Below, piece after piece: positions 61,068-64,000 of a stretch of DNA of 64,000 nt. How positions within the stretch are numbered: the first letter of the stretch is position 1; each line of letters begins with the position of its first letter. The notes below the pieces were generated by a model. The model worked only from the letters and a program-made list of their open reading frames with translations, ran no database searches and was not told the origin of the DNA. This DNA comes from Salinigranum marinum (lineage in GTDB: Archaea; Halobacteriota; Halobacteria; Halobacteriales; Haloferacaceae): positions 3,407,398-3,471,397 of the forward strand of contig NZ_CP100461.1 of the NCBI RefSeq assembly GCF_024228675.1, given 5' to 3'. The translations under genes were made by a program, and so were the position numbers.

Positions 61068-62456
61068 TCAGCTCTCGACTTCCGCTTCGGTCTCGTCGTC
61101 ACCGCGTTCGACCGGGTCGTCGTTGGGCAGTTGCGTGACCCGCGCTTTCATGATGCGGGTGTTGTCGACCTGCTCGATGCGGATGACGACGCCGTCGTAC
61201 TCGATCTCCTCGCCCTCCTCGACGAGGCGGCCGGCGCGGTTGAAGATGAAGCCCGCGAGCGTCTCGAACTCCTCACCCTCGGGGAGTTCGAGGTCGAGCA
61301 CCTCGTTCACCTCGTCGATGTTCACCTCGCCGCGGACGAGACACGTGCCGTCATCGCGGAAGTCGAACGGCTCCTCCTCGTCGCCCTCCAGGATGTCGCC
61401 GACGATCTCCTCGACCATGTCCTCCATGGTGATCAGCCCCTCGGTCGTGCCGAACTCGTCGATCACGACGACCATCTGCATCCGCTCGTTCTGGATCTCC
61501 TGGAGCAGTTCGTCGACGTTCTTCGACTCGGGGACGTGCAGCGTCGGGTGGACGAGGTCGGTCAGGCGCGCGGTCCCCTCGCCGTAATGTTTCTCGCGGA
61601 CCAGGTCGCGGATGTTGACGATGCCGATGACGTTGTCGAGGTTTCCGTCGTACACCGGCACGCGCTCGTGGTCGGACTGGACGCACGTCTCGATGGCCTC
61701 GTCGAGCGTGGCGTCCTTCGGGACCGCGGTCATGTCGAGTCTGGGCGTCATCACCTCCTTGGCGATGGTGTTGTTGAACCGGAAGATGCGGTCGAGCATC
61801 TCGCGCTCGTCCTCCTCGATGACGCCCTCCCGTTCCCCGGTCTCGATCATGTTCTGGATCTCGTCCCGCGTGACGTACGTCGTCTCGATGGCGGAGCGCC
61901 CGCCGGTGACACGGTTGATGAGCCGGGTGAGATAGTCGAAGACGACGATGAGCGGAAAGAGGAGGTACTCCGAGAGCTTCAGGGGGCGCGCGATGCGGAG
62001 CGCCCACGACTCGGTGTTCTCGACGGCGTACGACTTGGGCGCGCTCTCACCGAACAGCAGGACGAGTGCGGTGATCCCGAACGTCGAGGCGATGACGGCC
62101 AGCCCCTGGTTGTCGAGGAGGACCGCCAACAGCCCCGTGGCGATCGAGGTCATCGCGATGTTGACGAGGTTGTTGCCGACGAGGATCGTCACCAGGAGGC
62201 GGTGTGGGTCCTCCTTCAGCTGTTTGACTGCCGCGGCACCCGGAACCCCCTCTTCGACCATGTTGTCGACGCGGTGTTTGGCGAGCGAGAACATGGCGAT
62301 CTCCGAGGAGGAGAAGAACGCGGAGAGACCGATCAGGACGACGATAGCCACTGCTCCGGCGACCGTGACGGTCGTGTCGGTGAGCGGCACCACGTCGGTC
62401 AACTGTCCGAGAGCGGTCTGGACGACGGTGGGTGTTTGGAGCAGCGACAAACCCAT
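61068..62456 (-). CDS. hemolysin (CNNM/CorC-HlyC) family transporter with CBS pair
   Basis: A 462-residue protein. Residues about 25-210 are the CNNM (DUF21) membrane domain with LSAFFSSSEIAMFSLAKHRVDNMVEEGV and LLVTILVGNNLVNIAMTS. Two CBS domains follow (about 220-345; VMTPRLDMTAVPKDATLDE and FGTTEGLITMEDMVEEIVGDI), then a CorC_HlyC domain (about 355-440). It is thought to move magnesium, cobalt or sodium; CBS domains would sense nucleotides. Start at ATG 62456 matches the N-terminal helix; an upstream extension is spurious. Confidence 0.9.
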   Translation of the reverse strand: MGLSLLQTPTVVQTALGQLTDVVPLTDTTVTVAGAVAIVVLIGLSAFFSSSEIAMFSLAKHRVDNMVEEGVPGAAAVKQLKEDPHRLLVTILVGNNLVNIAMTSIATGLLAVLLDNQGLAVIASTFGITALVLLFGESAPKSYAVENTESWALRIARPLKLSEYLLFPLIVVFDYLTRLINRVTGGRSAIETTYVTRDEIQNMIETGEREGVIEEDEREMLDRIFRFNNTIAKEVMTPRLDMTAVPKDATLDEAIETCVQSDHERVPVYDGNLDNVIGIVNIRDLVREKHYGEGTARLTDLVHPTLHVPESKNVDELLQEIQNERMQMVVVIDEFGTTEGLITMEDMVEEIVGDILEGDEEEPFDFRDDGTCLVRGEVNIDEVNEVLDLELPEGEEFETLAGFIFNRAGRLVEEGEEIEYDGVVIRIEQVDNTRIMKARVTQLPNDDPVERGDDETEAEVES

Positions 62457-62576
62457 ACAACACCTCCCATTGTCTGGGCGCGAAATTAAGAGTTGTCCAT
62501 CGACGGTCGTGTCGCGGCCGTCCCAACACCGTCCGGTGGCGACACGCTTAGGCCGGCGACGGTCCAACCGGAGGGC

Positions 62577-62834
62577 ATGACCGACCCGGCACTCACCCTG
62601 TACCGACTGCAGGCGTGTCCGTTCTGCGAGCGCGTCGTCCGCACGCTCGACGAACACGGCCTGGACTACCGCTCGCGGTTCGTCGAGCCGATGCACGCCG
62701 ACCGGAACGTCGTCAAACGGATCTCGGGCAAGCGCACCGTTCCCGCCCTCGTCGACGAGAACACCGGCGTGACGATGTCCGAGTCCGCCAACATCGTCGA
62801 CTACATCGAGAAGACGTACGGGGAGGGATCGTAG
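62577..62834 (+). CDS. glutaredoxin-like / GST N-terminal domain protein
   Basis: An 85-residue thioredoxin-fold protein. CPFC at residues 14-17 (LYRLQACPFCERV) is the redox pair, and RTVPALVDENTGVTMSESANIVDYIE carries the cis-proline and glutathione-site-like residues. Haloarchaea make gamma-glutamylcysteine rather than glutathione, so that thiol is a likely partner. One base separates it from the peroxiredoxin-like gene (62836), forming an operon. Confidence 0.88.
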   Translation: MTDPALTLYRLQACPFCERVVRTLDEHGLDYRSRFVEPMHADRNVVKRISGKRTVPALVDENTGVTMSESANIVDYIEKTYGEGS

Positions 62835-62835
62835 G

Positions 62836-63345
62836 ATGGTCGACTTCGAGGTCGTCTCACTCCCCGAGACGGACCACGTCGGCGTGGGCGAGGTCGCGCC
62901 CGACTTCACCCGGCCGCTGGTGACCGACGAGTACTGGGAGGACGTCTCCCTCGCCGACCTCACCGAGGAGGGACCGGTCTGTCTCGTCTTCTACCCGATG
63001 GACGGCGCGTTCCCGGCGACGTACATCTGGAACGAGATCCGCGACCGCGCGTGGGGCGATTCGCTGACGGTCGTCGGCGTCTCCATCTCCACGCCGTACG
63101 AACACAAGACGTTCATCCACGAACGCGGGATGGACTACCGGCTCTTCTCCGACCCCGCCAACGGCGTGGGCGGGGAGTACGGCATCCCCAACCCGCTCGA
63201 CGGAATGACGGGCGTCGAAGAGCCACGCCCGGCGGTGTTCCTCCTCGACGGCGACCGCACCGTGACGTACGCCTGGGTCGCCAGCGAGTGGCCCGACTTC
63301 CCCGACTACGACGCGGTCGAGGACGCCATCGAGGCGCTCGTCTGA
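62836..63345 (+). CDS. peroxiredoxin-like (AhpC/TSA fold) protein lacking the peroxidatic cysteine
   Basis: A 169-residue thioredoxin-fold protein. The region VAPDFTRPLVTDEYWEDVSLADL and GVSISTPYEHKTFIHERGMDYRLFSDPANGVGGEYGI show the AhpC/TSA family. However, the usual P-x-x-x-T-x-x-C motif reads FYPMDGAFPATY: the T is A58 and the catalytic C is A61. Only one cysteine (C49) is visible, in the strand before it. It may be a non-peroxidase, a chaperone-like or a substrate-binding relative. It is 1 bp after the glutaredoxin-like gene. Confidence 0.88.
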   Translation: MVDFEVVSLPETDHVGVGEVAPDFTRPLVTDEYWEDVSLADLTEEGPVCLVFYPMDGAFPATYIWNEIRDRAWGDSLTVVGVSISTPYEHKTFIHERGMDYRLFSDPANGVGGEYGIPNPLDGMTGVEEPRPAVFLLDGDRTVTYAWVASEWPDFPDYDAVEDAIEALV

Positions 63346-63371
63346 GCCGGCCCGACGCCGAGGAGACACCC

Positions 63372-63995
63372 GTGACCGACACCCACGCCGACGACACCGA
63401 CCGACTCAACGCCGCGGCGAGCGCCATCGCCGCCGGCGACCTCGTCGTCTACCCCACCGAAACCGTCTACGGCCTCGGCGCGGATGCGTCGAGCGCCGAC
63501 GCGATCGAGCGCGTCTTCGACTGCAAGGGGCGCGACCGCGACAAGCCGCTCTCTCTCGGTGTCCCCGACATAGACACCGCTCGTCGGTACACGCGCTTGA
63601 CGCCGCGCGACGAGCGGTTCATGCGTGCCTTCCTCCCCGGGCCGGTGACGGTCGTCGTCGCCGCCGACCCGTCGCTTCCCGACGCCCTCACCGCGGGCCG
63701 CGACCGCGTCGGCGTCCGGATCCCCGATCACGACCTCGCGCTCGCCCTCCTGCGCCGGGTCGCACCGACGCCCGTGACGGCGACGAGCGCGAACGTCTCT
63801 GGGACCGGGAGCGTCCGCCGCGTCGCGGACCTCTCCGCACGCGTTCGCGACGCGTGTGCCGTCGTCGTCGACGGCGGCGAGACGCCCGGGGGCGGGAGCA
63901 CCGTCGTCGACCCCGAACGAGGGGTGATCCACCGCCGGGGCGCGCTGGGCGACGTGGTCGAGGCGTGGCTGGCCGAGGACGCCGCCGGCGAGTAG
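63372..63995 (+). CDS. L-threonylcarbamoyladenylate synthase (Sua5/YrdC)
   Basis: A 207-residue enzyme that makes threonylcarbamoyl-AMP for tRNA t6A. Hallmarks: VVYPTETVYGLGADASSADAIERVFDCKGRDRDKPLSL (substrate site), FLPGPVTVVV, RVGVRIPDH and TATSANVSGTGSV. GTG 63372 is the start. The length matches a stand-alone YrdC domain; the C-terminal Sua5 extension is absent. It lies 26 bp after the peroxiredoxin-like gene and ends just before the window edge. Confidence 0.94.
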   Translation: MTDTHADDTDRLNAAASAIAAGDLVVYPTETVYGLGADASSADAIERVFDCKGRDRDKPLSLGVPDIDTARRYTRLTPRDERFMRAFLPGPVTVVVAADPSLPDALTAGRDRVGVRIPDHDLALALLRRVAPTPVTATSANVSGTGSVRRVADLSARVRDACAVVVDGGETPGGGSTVVDPERGVIHRRGALGDVVEAWLAEDAAGE

Positions 63996-64000
63996 GACAG

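Overview
The window is chromosomal DNA of an extremely halophilic archaeon (class Halobacteria). This rests on very high GC, acidic proteins, TATA boxes 22-35 bp before start codons (leaderless transcripts), Tat-type lipoproteins, and signature genes: eIF5A with deoxyhypusine synthase, archaeal Trm1, Brp/Blh with a sensory rhodopsin II/HtrII pair, and an Lrp regulator divergent from glnA. I cannot name the genus. I found no rRNA, tRNA, CRISPR array or intact insertion sequence.

Layout. 0-5 kb: an IclR regulator, about 1.4 kb that is nearly gene-free, then divergent carotenoid genes (phytoene desaturase and a Brp/Blh beta-carotene cleavage enzyme that makes retinal). 5-10 kb: sulfur metabolism (metX and a metY-like gene in a GTGA-overlapping pair; DsrE-like, TusA and two YeeE/YedE membrane proteins). 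10-21 kb: informational and housekeeping genes, including eIF5A, agmatinase and deoxyhypusine synthase (the hypusine pathway), Nif3-like, htrII-sopII (blue-light phototaxis), SWIM zinc finger, beta-propeller, prs and trm1. 21-37 kb: mostly membrane and secreted proteins (YihY/BrkB fusion, spondin-domain lipoprotein with Met pentapeptides, DedA, PAP2, a choice-of-anchor-I protein with cohesin-like and dockerin-like modules, CDF transporter, membrane-anchored ArsR-type HTH) plus glnA-lrp, an M29 aminopeptidase and a threonine aldolase.

38-59 kb: an accessory catabolic region bordered on both sides by AT-rich gene-free DNA. It holds an IclR regulator, an LLM flavin monooxygenase, a flavoprotein dehydrogenase, asparaginase, MmgE/PrpD, an ornithine-cyclodeaminase-family enzyme, a hydantoinase/allantoinase-like cyclic amidase, an SsnA/TRZ-like deaminase, a complete Liv-type ABC importer split over two divergent operons, a CapA-like metallophosphoesterase and an M20 N-carbamoyl amidase. 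De novo pyrC and pyrE lie within it. The permeases are co-directional with the two amidohydrolases and the cyclodeaminase, so the region looks like an import-and-degrade system for a nitrogen-rich cyclic amide or ureide (hydantoin, purine or pyrimidine breakdown product). The substrate is unknown. This is the best candidate for an undescribed system here.

59-64 kb: a Pit-type phosphate transporter with a small membrane protein, a CBS/CorC-HlyC protein, a glutaredoxin-like protein with a cysteine-poor peroxiredoxin, and Sua5/YrdC for tRNA t6A.
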